From an uncultured Bacteroidales bacterium (GTDB taxonomy: Bacteria; Bacteroidota; Bacteroidia; Bacteroidales; FEN-979): a DNA stretch of 64,000 nucleotides. Made by a program: the position numbers and the translations under genes. Below, piece by piece: positions 23,720 through 33,089 of the stretch (position 1 is the first letter of the stretch; every line of letters starts with the position of its first letter). The stretch is from the NCBI GenBank assembly GCA_903959905.1, contig CAJBYO010000090.1:1-64000 (forward strand). The letters are read 5' to 3'. Below the pieces are notes generated by a model. That model was given only the letters and a program-made list of their open reading frames with translations, was not told the DNA's origin and did not search any database.

Positions 23720-26700
23720 ATGAAAAAAATCATCTTACTTTTAATCCTGAGTTTTTTCATGAGCTTATATCCTGCATCCCCATTAAAAGCGCAGGGCAAT
23801 CAGAAAAACTCAATTCAGCAAACCAACCATCCATACGCATTTGAAGCAAATTTAATGGAAGTCATGTTCAATGGCGAATCCAGGGTAAGGATGCGAAATG
23901 GAACTCCAACAGACCTTTCAACCCACGCATTGCAGGGGGTAGACCAGGTATTAAGCAGCCTGCAATGGCACGAATGGCAGCGTCTCACCGATGTTCCGGA
24001 ATCAACAGTTGACAACTGGGAAACGAACGGCGAGTTCAGGACCGGAAAGGATATTTACAACCTGAACAACATCTACAGGCTTAAAATTCCAGAAGGTTAT
24101 GATGTGTGGAAACTTGCCGAACAGCTCGAAGCACTCCCCGGAATTTATTCAGCCAGGCCTGTTCCCAGGCCGGTGGCACTGCCAACCCCGGGAAATTACC
24201 AGAACCAGCAGGGGTACCTGAATCCGGCAGCCAACAATCCGTCCGGTGTTGACGCAATCTATTCATGGACCAGGAACGGCGGTACCGGAACAGGTGTGAC
24301 CATCTGCGATATTGAATACAGCTGGAATTACAACCATGCGGATATTACCAAGGCTTTAGGCTCACAGATCAACCCCAACACGATTACCGACCCGTTCAAT
24401 GACAACAACCACGGAACGGCAGTACTCGGGGAGATGTTTGCCGACAACAACGGCTGGGGTACCACCGGAATCTGTTACGGCAGCGGACTGAAGACCTGCG
24501 GAACCTACTGGAACGGCAACTGGAATCCTTCCGGGGCTATCGCATATGCCATTTCCAGCCTCGCAGCAGGCGACATCATATTGATGGAACAGCAATGGGA
24601 TTATACCGGAAATGGTGGCTATGTGCCGATTGAATGGTATTCAAACACTGCGCCGGGAGGCCAGACGAACAATCCGGTATACGCCGCCATCGTCAATGCT
24701 GTCGCAAATGGAATCAGTGTTGTTGAAGCGGGTGGCAACGGAAATTACAATACCGGGACGCTGGCCTGGATGCCAAATTCGGGAGCCATCATCGTTGGTG
24801 CCGGAGGCGGATTTACCACTGATAACCTTAAACGGATTGTGCCGGGAACATGGGGTTCAAGCTACGGTCCGCGCTACGACCTCCAGGGATGGGGTGAAAA
24901 CGTATTCACAACCGGATATGGGACCTACTATAATTCCCAGGGCCCGAACTACTATTACAGGGCTGATTTCAACGGAACATCCAGTGCTTCGCCTGTTGTT
25001 GCTGGTGCACTCGCCTGTGTGGAAGGGTATTATTTCGCAAATGTTTCAACCACCATTCCCACCCCTGCATACTGGCGCAACCTCCTGGTAGCCAACGGTA
25101 CAGCACAGGTAACACCCCCTACCGGCAATATCGGGCCGCGGCCCGACATAAAGGCCACCATCCTCAGCCTGCCGATCGCCACCATGGATTTCGGTGATGC
25201 TCCTGACGGGCCATACCCGACACTTATGGTCTCCAACGGGGCAAGGCACACCGGCACGGGGCTGAGCCTGGGTCCATTGATTGATGTTGAACTGGACGGA
25301 CAGCCAAACGGCACAGCAACGGGGGATGATATCAACCCGGTTATTGCGGATGACGAAGACGGGGTTGTATTCACCAGCCTCCTCACCCCGGGCCAACTGG
25401 CTACTGTGCAGGTTACCGCCAACATGCCCTGTCTCCTTGATGCCTGGGTTGACTTCAATAAAATAAATGCCTGGGCCGATCCCGGTGAGCAGGTTTTTCA
25501 GAATGTTTTGCTGGCTGGCGGAATCAATAACCTGACCTTCATGGTTCCCGCCAATGCCATGCCATTGTTTACCTATGCCAGGTTCAGGGTGAGCGGACAG
25601 GGCGGCCTTATGTATTTTGGCGCTGCACAGAATGGCGAAGTTGAAGATTACCAGGTATTCATCCAGCAGCCAAGCACCGAATTCGGCGATGCACCTGACC
25701 CGGGTTATCCGACACTTCTCGCGTCAAACGGTGCGAGACATAATAATACGGGTCCAAATATCATCATGGGTGTACAAAAGGATTTTGAACCCGACGGACA
25801 GCCGAATATCATGGCCAACGGCGACGACCTTAACAACCTTGCCGATGAAGACGGGGTCATTTTCACGACACCGTTGATGCTGGGCCAGCCCGCATCTGTG
25901 AATGTCCTTTCAAATACTCCTGGTGCACTGTTGCAGGCATGGATCGATTTCAACGCCGACGGAGACTGGGCAGATGCCGGGGAACAAATTGCCACAAACT
26001 ACGTCACGATGGCCGGTCCGAACAACATTCCGTTCACGGTACCGTTGACCGGTATCACAGGCGTTTCCTATGCCAGGTTCAGGCTCAGCACAATCTTGAA
26101 TCTCTCCTACACAGGACTGGCGCCGAATGGCGAGGTGGAAGATTACCGTGTGATGATCCTGCCTGCCCCTCCGCCGGAAATTGATTTTGGCGATGCACCG
26201 GACCCGCTCTACCCGACACTGCTGGCCAGCAACGGGGCGCGGCATACGATTGACCAGGTTACTTTCCTTGGATCCCTTATTGACGGTGAGCCCGACGGGC
26301 AACCGCTTCCCGGGGCCATGGGCGATGACATTGCAAACCTGCCCGACGAAGACGGTGTTACATTCATGTGGCCCGTTGCAAAAGGAAATCCGTGTAAACT
26401 TAAGGTGAAGGCATCGGTTGGCAATGCAATGCTGAATTGCTGGATCGACTACAACGGAAACGGATCCTGGGCAGACCCAAACGAGCATGTGTTCGTGGAC
26501 CTCAACCTGCTGGCGGGTGACAATTACCTGACCTTTATCACTCCCCAGGGTGCCACGCCCGGACCCTCATACGCCCGGTTCCGTTTCAGTCATCAGCCTG
26601 CCCTCTCGTATGATGGTCTGGCCTCCGACGGTGAAGTGGAGGATTATATGGTCAATATCAACAAATTTACAGATATCAAATGGCAACAACTGCCCGATAC

Positions 26701-27763
26701 GCTCCTGCCAGGCTTACATGTGAACGAAACAAACACGGTTGCAGATGACTGGATCTGCGATGGCAGCATCGTTACCGACATCCACTGGTGGGGAAATTAT
26801 GAGATGCTTGGCACGCTGGAAAAACGAGGGGCCGGCATCAACCATTTCCTGGTTAACATCTATTCCAACTCAAGCTGCAAGCCATATTCCATACTGAAAA
26901 CATATGTTGTACCATTTACCTTAACGCTTGAAAACTACACCGGTCAGAAAAACAATGAGGGTTCACGTATCTATAAATACGATTACCTCCTACCGCTGCC
27001 CTTCATACAGCACAAGGACACCACCTACTGGCTGTCAGTTCAGGCCATCTCGAATGACCTGGGCGATCCGCCGACATGGAGGTGGCAGGAGGCCAACCGT
27101 TGGTTGTTCCCGGTTCATTGCGGGGCAACTCAGGATTTCGGTACCGGCTGGCAAACTATCACCTGGCCATTCCCTCCATTGATTAAATACAGTGATTTTG
27201 CGTTCCAGCTTACTACCATGGTTCTTGACACTCTTTATGTTCAGAACGAAAACGTTACCGCCGGACAAAGCAGCTGTTATGATGCCCGTCTCGTGTTGAT
27301 CGTTGCAGGCGGCGGAACCACCTTCACGGTTCAGAATGGCGGTCAGGCAACCATGATTTCAGGTGGGAAAATAGATTATCTGCCGGGAACCACTGTTTTC
27401 AGCGGGGGATACATGCATGGCTACATCACCACAACTGGCCAGTACTGCAGTTTTTTCAAAAGTTCAACAGCGGTGGGTGCGACAGCAGAGTTGCCAGGGC
27501 AGGAAATGACGGAGGTCCCTGTCATAAAAGCAGGTGTTAAAGTATTCCCCAACCCGACGACAGGAAAATTCATCCTGGAAATACCGGACAAGGGGGAAAC
27601 GAATGTGGAAATTTTCGGCATGTTCGGAAAATGTGTGATGCGTGAAATGGTATCCGGACAGAACCGGTATGAACTCTCGCTTGGTTCAATGCCGGCCGGG
27701 GTTTACATTCTGCACCTTATATCCGGGAACAAGTCCGAAACATTTAAAATCATAAAACAGTAA
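23720..27763 (+). CDS. Secreted subtilisin-like serine protease with three GEVED domains and T9SS sorting domain
   Basis: 1347 residues. The signal peptide ends near residue 25 (PLKAQG). A propeptide-like region follows to about 180. The S8 peptidase domain spans about 180-475 with an intact triad: Asp197 (ICDIEYSWNYNH, instead of the usual DTG), His231 (NNHGTAVLGE) and Ser421 (NGTSSASPVVAGAL). Three tandem GEVED repeats of about 160 residues each begin FGDAP and end GEVEDYxV. A further beta domain (about 985-1170), a short surface-repeat module and a sorting domain (VFPNPTTGKFILEI, from about 1270) complete it. It should be exported and active outside the cell; substrate unknown. Confidence 0.9.
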   Translation: MKKIILLLILSFFMSLYPASPLKAQGNQKNSIQQTNHPYAFEANLMEVMFNGESRVRMRNGTPTDLSTHALQGVDQVLSSLQWHEWQRLTDVPESTVDNWETNGEFRTGKDIYNLNNIYRLKIPEGYDVWKLAEQLEALPGIYSARPVPRPVALPTPGNYQNQQGYLNPAANNPSGVDAIYSWTRNGGTGTGVTICDIEYSWNYNHADITKALGSQINPNTITDPFNDNNHGTAVLGEMFADNNGWGTTGICYGSGLKTCGTYWNGNWNPSGAIAYAISSLAAGDIILMEQQWDYTGNGGYVPIEWYSNTAPGGQTNNPVYAAIVNAVANGISVVEAGGNGNYNTGTLAWMPNSGAIIVGAGGGFTTDNLKRIVPGTWGSSYGPRYDLQGWGENVFTTGYGTYYNSQGPNYYYRADFNGTSSASPVVAGALACVEGYYFANVSTTIPTPAYWRNLLVANGTAQVTPPTGNIGPRPDIKATILSLPIATMDFGDAPDGPYPTLMVSNGARHTGTGLSLGPLIDVELDGQPNGTATGDDINPVIADDEDGVVFTSLLTPGQLATVQVTANMPCLLDAWVDFNKINAWADPGEQVFQNVLLAGGINNLTFMVPANAMPLFTYARFRVSGQGGLMYFGAAQNGEVEDYQVFIQQPSTEFGDAPDPGYPTLLASNGARHNNTGPNIIMGVQKDFEPDGQPNIMANGDDLNNLADEDGVIFTTPLMLGQPASVNVLSNTPGALLQAWIDFNADGDWADAGEQIATNYVTMAGPNNIPFTVPLTGITGVSYARFRLSTILNLSYTGLAPNGEVEDYRVMILPAPPPEIDFGDAPDPLYPTLLASNGARHTIDQVTFLGSLIDGEPDGQPLPGAMGDDIANLPDEDGVTFMWPVAKGNPCKLKVKASVGNAMLNCWIDYNGNGSWADPNEHVFVDLNLLAGDNYLTFITPQGATPGPSYARFRFSHQPALSYDGLASDGEVEDYMVNINKFTDIKWQQLPDTLLPGLHVNETNTVADDWICDGSIVTDIHWWGNYEMLGTLEKRGAGINHFLVNIYSNSSCKPYSILKTYVVPFTLTLENYTGQKNNEGSRIYKYDYLLPLPFIQHKDTTYWLSVQAISNDLGDPPTWRWQEANRWLFPVHCGATQDFGTGWQTITWPFPPLIKYSDFAFQLTTMVLDTLYVQNENVTAGQSSCYDARLVLIVAGGGTTFTVQNGGQATMISGGKIDYLPGTTVFSGGYMHGYITTTGQYCSFFKSSTAVGATAELPGQEMTEVPVIKAGVKVFPNPTTGKFILEIPDKGETNVEIFGMFGKCVMREMVSGQNRYELSLGSMPAGVYILHLISGNKSETFKIIKQ

Positions 27764-27787
27764 CCAGAAAACCATAGTTGCTTAATC

Positions 27788-27876
27788 CTCTGTGAACCTC
27801 TGTGTCTTCTCTGTGTACCTCTGTGTAATTATTTATTTCACAGAGAACCACGGAGAAGACACAGAGAACCACGGAG
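27788..27876. repeat. Long hairpin of CTCTGTG units
   Basis: The left arm 27788-27825 consists of four CTCTGTG blocks spaced 10-11 bp. The right arm 27839-27876 is CACAGAG/CACGGAG blocks in mirrored order. About 31 of 38 positions can pair, with a 13-nt loop. It lies between the convergent subtilase and thrH. Confidence 0.85.
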
Positions 27877-27913
27877 ATAAGAGCTGGTCTGGTTAGGTTA
27901 TTAAATCCGGCTT

Positions 27914-28513
27914 TCAGATATATCGGGAAAGAATGGTCTTCAGTTCTTCGTAATCCGTAACTACCGGAAATTCAGGATAGTCATGGATTACATTCTGCGG
28001 CGGGCGAAAGAGTATCCCAACTTCGGCTTGTTTCAGCATGCTGATGTCGTTGTATGAGTCGCCCATCGCGATAACCTGGTATTTTAACCCCTGGAGCGCT
28101 TCAACAGTTCTTCGCTTCGGATCAGGTTGGCGCAGTGTGAAATCAATGATCCGGTTCGTGTCATCCATCACCAGGGTATGACAGAAGAGTGTAGGCCTGC
28201 CCAGTTGTTTCATGAGCGGATCGGCGAACTGTATGAATGTATCGGAAACAACGATCAGTTGTGTTCTTTCTTTCACCCAGCTGATAAAATCAGTTGCCCC
28301 GGGCAGAGGCCGGATTTGGGCAATAACATCCTGTATGTCATGCAATTTAAGTCCGTGCTGATCCAGGATTTTCATCCTGCTGCGCATCAGCAGGTTGTAA
28401 TCAGGTTCATCACGTGTGGTGCGGCGCAGTTCATTGATACCGGTTTTATCGGCAACATTGATCCATACTTCAGGAACGAAAACGCCTTCAAGGTCGGAAC
28501 AGAGGAGAAACAT
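27914..28513 (-). CDS. thrH: Bifunctional phosphoserine phosphatase/homoserine phosphotransferase ThrH
   Basis: 199-residue HAD-superfamily enzyme very close in pattern to Pseudomonas ThrH. Visible are motif I DLEGVFVPE (DxEGV instead of the SerB DFD), TTRDEPDY, GLKLHDIQDVIA, motif II VVSDTF, DPKRRTVEAL, and motif III/IV MGDSYNDISML with AGILF-like GILFRPPQNV. ThrH can transfer phosphate from phosphoserine to homoserine, giving the substrate of ThrC encoded just upstream on the same strand. No ThrB-type homoserine kinase is in the window. Confidence 0.92.
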   Translation of the reverse strand: MFLLCSDLEGVFVPEVWINVADKTGINELRRTTRDEPDYNLLMRSRMKILDQHGLKLHDIQDVIAQIRPLPGATDFISWVKERTQLIVVSDTFIQFADPLMKQLGRPTLFCHTLVMDDTNRIIDFTLRQPDPKRRTVEALQGLKYQVIAMGDSYNDISMLKQAEVGILFRPPQNVIHDYPEFPVVTDYEELKTILSRYI

Positions 28514-28530
28514 AGGATATGATTATACAG

Positions 28531-28651
28531 TGCAAAATGAAAAATGAAAAATGTAAAATCTAAAGCCAGTGCTTAGTAGAGGTATGCAAAGTCCCATGGG
28601 TCGGTTATTTTGCAACGCACTTTGCACTTTGCACTTTACACTTTTCATTTT
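28531..28651. repeat. Paired heptamer arrays in opposite orientation between thrC and thrH
   Basis: Array 1 (28531-28565) is TGCAAAA, TGAAAAA, TGAAAAA, TGTAAAA, TCTAAAG. Array 2 (28617-28651) is GCACTTT three times, ACACTTT, TCATTTT. The two are roughly reverse complements across a 51-bp centre. The last unit of array 2 runs into the complement of the thrC stop (28650-28652). Confidence 0.85.
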
Positions 28652-30020
28652 AAAACTCTTCTAAAAGATATCGTTTAAACGCCAGGTAATCCACAGGCAG
28701 TTCCTTTACAAATTCAGGTTTGCCTTCAAGACCTTCAAGGGCCGGAGGCAAGGGAGGTTCAACACCGGTAAGCCGGAATACCTCATCCGGAAACTTTGCA
28801 GGATGGGCGGTTTCAAGAGAAACATACAACTGGTCGGGGGAATTCGCTGCCGGATGTTTGTCAATGTAATCCAGCAATCCGGCCCATCCCACTGCTCCAT
28901 GAGGTTCAAGGGTGACTTTATACCGGTTGTAGGTATTCCGGATGGTTTCCCTTGTTTGCTCATCGGAAATGCTCACTGAAAAAATCTCATTCCGCATGCG
29001 TTCCATATCGGCCTCTTTACCGATGAATCCTTTTTCATCCATCATCCCGCCATACATGGCCACCAGCCTGGCAAGATTACTCGGGTGGCCAACATTCATG
29101 GCACTGGAAATGCAGTTCCTTGAAGGTTCTATTTTATTGTAAACCCCAGTGTCAAGGTAGGCCGGGAACTCATTGTTTTCATTGGTGGAGATGATCAGTT
29201 TTTTAACAGGCAGCCCCATCTTCATGGCCAGTATCCCGCCCATCATATCGCCGAAATTTCCGGAAGGCACTGAGAAAATGACACTTTCCGGGTGATTTTC
29301 CATAGCCAGCCGCGAAAAAGCATAAAAATAGTATACCGACTGCGGTATCAGCCTTCCAATGTTGATTGAATTGGCGGAAGATAGGCTGAGGTGGTCAAGA
29401 TCGGGATCGGAAAAGGCCTCTTTGACAAGTGCCTGGCAATCATCAAACTTCGCATCCAGTGCAAGCACATGTATATTTTTCCCAAGGGTGGTCATCTGTT
29501 TGCGTTGCCGCGCTGTCACTTCGGAACCCGGAAAAAGCACAACCACCCGGATATTATCAAGTCCGTAAAAAGCACTGGCAACAGCGCTTCCCGTGTCCCC
29601 GCTCGTGGCTGTCAGGATCAGCAGTTTCATGCCGTTCCGCTTCAGGTAATATTGCATCAGCCTCCCCATCATGCGTGCGGCAAAGTCTTTGAAAGATGCG
29701 GTTGGCCCCTGATCGAGGCGCATGATATATTTCCGTCCTGTTACGCGCTCGAGCGGAACCGGGTAATTGTATGCATCCCTCACGAGAGAACTCAGTTCCG
29801 AATCATCTATTTCCCCGGCAACAAATCGCCGGATGACCCTGAACGCAATTTCGTCGTAAGAAAACCCCGGGTAACTGTATATTTCATCAAGGGGTATTTG
29901 AGGCATTTCACAGGGCATATAAAGTCCCCTGTCGGGTGCCTGCCCTTTGAGCAAAGCCTGCTGAAAGGTTACAGTTTCGGCGGCGAGGTTGGTTGAGTAA
30001 TAGCGCAGAGGTTGTTGCAT
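28650..30020 (-). CDS. thrC: Threonine synthase
   Basis: PLP enzyme converting O-phosphohomoserine to threonine. It has 456 residues. The PLP lysine is Lys111 in GPTASFKDFAARMMGRL. Other conserved stretches are LTATSGDTGSAVASAF, VFSVPSGNFGDMMGGI and SNLARL. The start ATG lies 1 bp after the stop of the upstream PLP gene, so the two are co-transcribed. With thrH downstream, this makes a threonine/methionine branch-point operon. Confidence 0.96.
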   Translation of the reverse strand: MQQPLRYYSTNLAAETVTFQQALLKGQAPDRGLYMPCEMPQIPLDEIYSYPGFSYDEIAFRVIRRFVAGEIDDSELSSLVRDAYNYPVPLERVTGRKYIMRLDQGPTASFKDFAARMMGRLMQYYLKRNGMKLLILTATSGDTGSAVASAFYGLDNIRVVVLFPGSEVTARQRKQMTTLGKNIHVLALDAKFDDCQALVKEAFSDPDLDHLSLSSANSINIGRLIPQSVYYFYAFSRLAMENHPESVIFSVPSGNFGDMMGGILAMKMGLPVKKLIISTNENNEFPAYLDTGVYNKIEPSRNCISSAMNVGHPSNLARLVAMYGGMMDEKGFIGKEADMERMRNEIFSVSISDEQTRETIRNTYNRYKVTLEPHGAVGWAGLLDYIDKHPAANSPDQLYVSLETAHPAKFPDEVFRLTGVEPPLPPALEGLEGKPEFVKELPVDYLAFKRYLLEEF

Positions 30021-30021
30021 G

Positions 30022-31257
30022 CTAGTAGGCCTGGGGATATTTCCCGCTTTTAAAATCCTCTTTCACCATGGGTTCGCTGTCAATCTTCTCAAATGCCTGG
30101 GCCAGGTCACTGATCAGATCCTGCTCATCTTCGATGCCGATGGAAAACCGGATCATAGAGGGCGATATCCCGGCCTTGCGCATTTCAACCTCACCCATGG
30201 CTGAGTGCGTGGTTGAGGCAGGATGGGTGACAATAGACCTGCAGGTTCCAAGGTGGGTGGCGTGTGTCATCACAGAAAGTGCGTCGATGAACCTCGTTGC
30301 CTGCTGGTAGGTGCCGTTCAGTTCAAACGACATGAGCGAACTGCAACCCTTCATTTGTGATTTGATCATTTTATGGTATGGGTTGGAAACCAGTCCCGGG
30401 TAGTTTACCTGTATAACCTTAGGATGTGACTCGAGGTAGGTTGCCACAGCCAGCGCATTTTCGCAATGCCGTTGCATCCTCAGCGATAGCGTTTCCAGGC
30501 CATTGAGGCTTAGCCACGCATTGAACGGGGCCATGGCGGGCCCAAGGTAACGGAGGCTGCTCTGGCGGATCCCTTCAACCAGTGCTTTTGACCCGCAGAT
30601 GATGCCGCCGAGGCTGGTTGCATTCCCGCAGATGTACTTGGTGGTGGAGTGGACCACAATATCGGCGCCAAGCAAAACAGGCTGCTGCAAAGCCGGTGTG
30701 GTGATCGTATTATCCACCACCAGCGGAAGGTTCTTTGATTTCGCAAACGCCGCAAGGGCAGGAATATCAGCGATAAACAAAGAAGGATTGCTCGGGCTTT
30801 CCACAAACAGGAATTTCGTGTTGGGGGTAATTGCAGCGGCCCATGCCTCTATGGATCCCGGATTCGTTACCCAGTTCACTTTCGCTCCCATCTTCGGAAG
30901 GCCCACATTGAACAGCCCAAAAGTGCCTCCGTACACAAGGTTGGAAGAGACAACATCATCGCCCGGATTGAGCAGGTGATGTGCCAGCAGGAAAATGGCC
31001 GACATCCCCGATGCAGCTGCGATGGCTCCTTCTGTATTTTCAAGCGCCGCCATACGGTTCTCAAAAACCTGGACCGTAGGGTTGTCCCAGCGGCCATAAG
31101 TAAAACCTGGCTTCTCTCCTGAAAAAATTGCTGCAGCCTCCTGTGCGTCGAGGTAAGGGTAGGCGACAGATTGGTAAATGGGTACCGACATGGAATCGGG
31201 ATGAAATTCCGATTTCCCGGCATGAATGGCTTTGGTGTTGAATCCGCGGTTTGGCAT
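30022..31257 (-). CDS. O-acyl-homoserine sulfhydrylase/trans-sulfuration PLP enzyme
   Basis: 411 residues of the Cys/Met-metabolism family. Visible are GFNTKAIHAG at the N-terminus, FTYGRWDNPTVQVFENRMAA, the PLP lysine in VHSTTKYICGNA, and THLGTCRSIVTHPASTTHS near the C-terminus, typical of homocysteine synthases and related lyases. The likely role is to make homocysteine from activated homoserine, or to form or cleave cystathionine. The operon with thrC supports homoserine metabolism. A good Shine-Dalgarno (AAAGGAG) lies 6 bp before the ATG, unusual for this window. Exact substrate is uncertain. Confidence 0.8.
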   Translation of the reverse strand: MPNRGFNTKAIHAGKSEFHPDSMSVPIYQSVAYPYLDAQEAAAIFSGEKPGFTYGRWDNPTVQVFENRMAALENTEGAIAAASGMSAIFLLAHHLLNPGDDVVSSNLVYGGTFGLFNVGLPKMGAKVNWVTNPGSIEAWAAAITPNTKFLFVESPSNPSLFIADIPALAAFAKSKNLPLVVDNTITTPALQQPVLLGADIVVHSTTKYICGNATSLGGIICGSKALVEGIRQSSLRYLGPAMAPFNAWLSLNGLETLSLRMQRHCENALAVATYLESHPKVIQVNYPGLVSNPYHKMIKSQMKGCSSLMSFELNGTYQQATRFIDALSVMTHATHLGTCRSIVTHPASTTHSAMGEVEMRKAGISPSMIRFSIGIEDEQDLISDLAQAFEKIDSEPMVKEDFKSGKYPQAY

Positions 31258-31294
31258 ATGAATCTCCTTTTTTTATCTGTTTGACATGTCTTTG

Positions 31295-31302
31295 CAAAAT
31301 TA
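31295..31302 (-). promoter_or_regulatory. -7 element of the sulfhydrylase-thrC operon
   Basis: The minus strand reads TAATTTTG, matching TAnnTTTG, 38 bp before the ATG at 31257. Confidence 0.5.
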
Positions 31303-31467
31303 TCAGTCACAAACTTAAAGAATATTTTTTTTCAAACCACATCAATTCTGGATTGCTTCACGCAATTTTGCATGATTTCTTCGTTAATTTGCACCATGAT
31401 ACCTCAGATTTCTGAAAGCGGCAGCTTTCCTGAAACCGGGCAGATTCACCATAATTTAAAAACAAGT

Positions 31468-32910
31468 ATGAAAGCAAACATATCAAACATCCGGTTCGCA
31501 TTGCTCGTTACCACCACCCTTTTGTTCGGACTGGCAATCCAGGCCCAGGAGACCAAAATAGTTCTGAAAGACTGTGCCGGCACTTGGTCGGGAGCATTAA
31601 AAATTCAAAAAACGCAGCTCCGTCTTGTCATGAACATTACGTTTAATGAAGCAGACAGTGCCATGGCCACCTTCGACAGCCCCGACCAGGGAGTGCTTGA
31701 CCTGCCTACCAGCAGATTAGCACTTGTTGACGATTCAATCTATGTTGATGCCGATGGCTTCGGCGGCAAATTCGCCGGAAAACTTGATTCCACACTCAAT
31801 TCTATTGCAGGGTCCTGGATGCAGGGCGGGATGTCGTTTCCATTGACAATGGAAAGACAGGGCAAGCGTGTCACGATAAATCGTCCGCAGGAGCCAAAAC
31901 CGCCATTCCCCTATCATGTGATTCAGGTTAAATTCAGGAATGAAACTGCAGGTATTGAACTTGCCGGAACACTTACGACCCCGGAAGCTCAGGGTCTCGC
32001 ACCGGCCGTTGTGCTTATCTCCGGGTCAGGCATGCAAAACCGCGACGAAGAGTTGCTTGGGCACAAGCCCTTTCTGCTCCTTGCCGATTTTCTTACAAGG
32101 AAGGGATTTGCTGTATTGAGATACGACGACCGGGGTGTAGGCGCTTCGAAAGGTGATTTTTCCGCTGCCACATCCCTCGATTTTGCAAAGGACGCCGAAT
32201 CCGCCTTGAATTTCCTCAAAACCCGGGATGAGGTTGACACCGCGAAAATCGGGTTTATCGGCCACAGCGAAGGAGGCCTGATTGCCCCGATCGTTGCATC
32301 AACAAGGAAGGATGTAGCTTTCATCGTCATGATGGCGGGCCCGGGCCTTACAGGCGAGCAGATCCTGCTGTTGCAGGCGGCCCTCATAGCGAAAAGCGGA
32401 GGTGCAGATGAAAAAACGATCAAATCAAATGACAAGATAAGCAGGGATATTTATTCTGTTCTGAAAAAGAACAGCGACAATGAAAAAGCCGCACAGAAGC
32501 TCCGCATCCTCATTGCAGATTATGACAAGAAAAATCCAGATAAAAAAAGTGACCCGGCTACAAAGGAAAAGGAAAACACTGCCAAGATAGAGACCCTTAC
32601 TTCTCCGTGGTTCCGCTGTTTCCTCACCCTCGACCCGCAAGTTTACCTTTCGAAGGTATTATGTCCGCTATTGGCCATCAATGGCAGCCTTGACCTGCAG
32701 GTACCGCCAAAGGAAAACCTGGAGGCAATTGAAAAGGCGCTTATCTTCGGAGGAAATTCATCCTATGTGATTGAAGAACTTCCCGGGCTGAACCACCTCT
32801 TTCAGACAGCAACTACCGGGAACCCCAATGAGTATGCAAAGATTGAGGAGACTATTTCGCCGGGAGCGCTGGAGTTGATGAGTGCGTGGATGAAGAATAA
32901 TTTGAAGTGA
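31468..32910 (+). CDS. Exported alpha/beta hydrolase
   Basis: I start at the ATG at 31468, because the earlier in-frame ATG at 31372 puts 32 residues before an evident signal peptide (ALLVTTTLLFGLAIQAQ). The mature N-part (about 30-140) is a small beta domain (GTWSGALKIQKTQLRLVMNI) often placed before such hydrolases. The alpha/beta-hydrolase domain has the oxyanion region LISGSGMQNRDEE, YDDRGVGASKGDFSAAT and the nucleophile elbow GHSEGG with Ser267. It ends with the Asp/His region NGSLDLQVPP and LPGLNHLFQ. 480 residues. Probably a periplasmic esterase or peptidase-like enzyme. Its stop codon lies inside the first unit of the octamer array. Confidence 0.85.
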   Translation: MKANISNIRFALLVTTTLLFGLAIQAQETKIVLKDCAGTWSGALKIQKTQLRLVMNITFNEADSAMATFDSPDQGVLDLPTSRLALVDDSIYVDADGFGGKFAGKLDSTLNSIAGSWMQGGMSFPLTMERQGKRVTINRPQEPKPPFPYHVIQVKFRNETAGIELAGTLTTPEAQGLAPAVVLISGSGMQNRDEELLGHKPFLLLADFLTRKGFAVLRYDDRGVGASKGDFSAATSLDFAKDAESALNFLKTRDEVDTAKIGFIGHSEGGLIAPIVASTRKDVAFIVMMAGPGLTGEQILLLQAALIAKSGGADEKTIKSNDKISRDIYSVLKKNSDNEKAAQKLRILIADYDKKNPDKKSDPATKEKENTAKIETLTSPWFRCFLTLDPQVYLSKVLCPLLAINGSLDLQVPPKENLEAIEKALIFGGNSSYVIEELPGLNHLFQTATTGNPNEYAKIEETISPGALELMSAWMKNNLK

Positions 32911-33050
32911 GCAGGTGAACGGGTGAACTGGTGAGCGGGTGAACGGGTGAACGGGTGAACTGGTGAGCGGGTGAGCGGGTGAACAGGTGGACAAGCGGAC
33001 AAGCGGACAAGCGGACGGGCGAACACACGGACAGACGGACCAGCCAGCAA
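32907..33050. repeat. In-phase drifting octamer array (18 units)
   Basis: Eighteen 8-bp units: GTGAGCAG, GTGAACGG, GTGAACTG and GTGAGCGG forms, then GTGGACAA, GCGGACAA (three GCGGAC units), GCGAACAC and ACGGACAG forms. Phase is never lost. The hydrolase stop codon TGA (32908-32910) lies in unit 1. Confidence 0.92.
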
Positions 33051-33053
33051 AAG

Positions 33054-33089
33054 AAAAGGTGCACCGAATATTATACAGGTGCACCTTTT
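33054..33089. terminator. Bidirectional terminator between convergent genes
   Basis: A perfect 12-bp inverted repeat pairs AAAAGGTGCACC (33054-33065) with GGTGCACCTTTT (33078-33089), with a 12-nt loop and A/T-tracts on both sides. It serves the hydrolase (plus) and the Omp28-like gene (minus). Confidence 0.85.
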
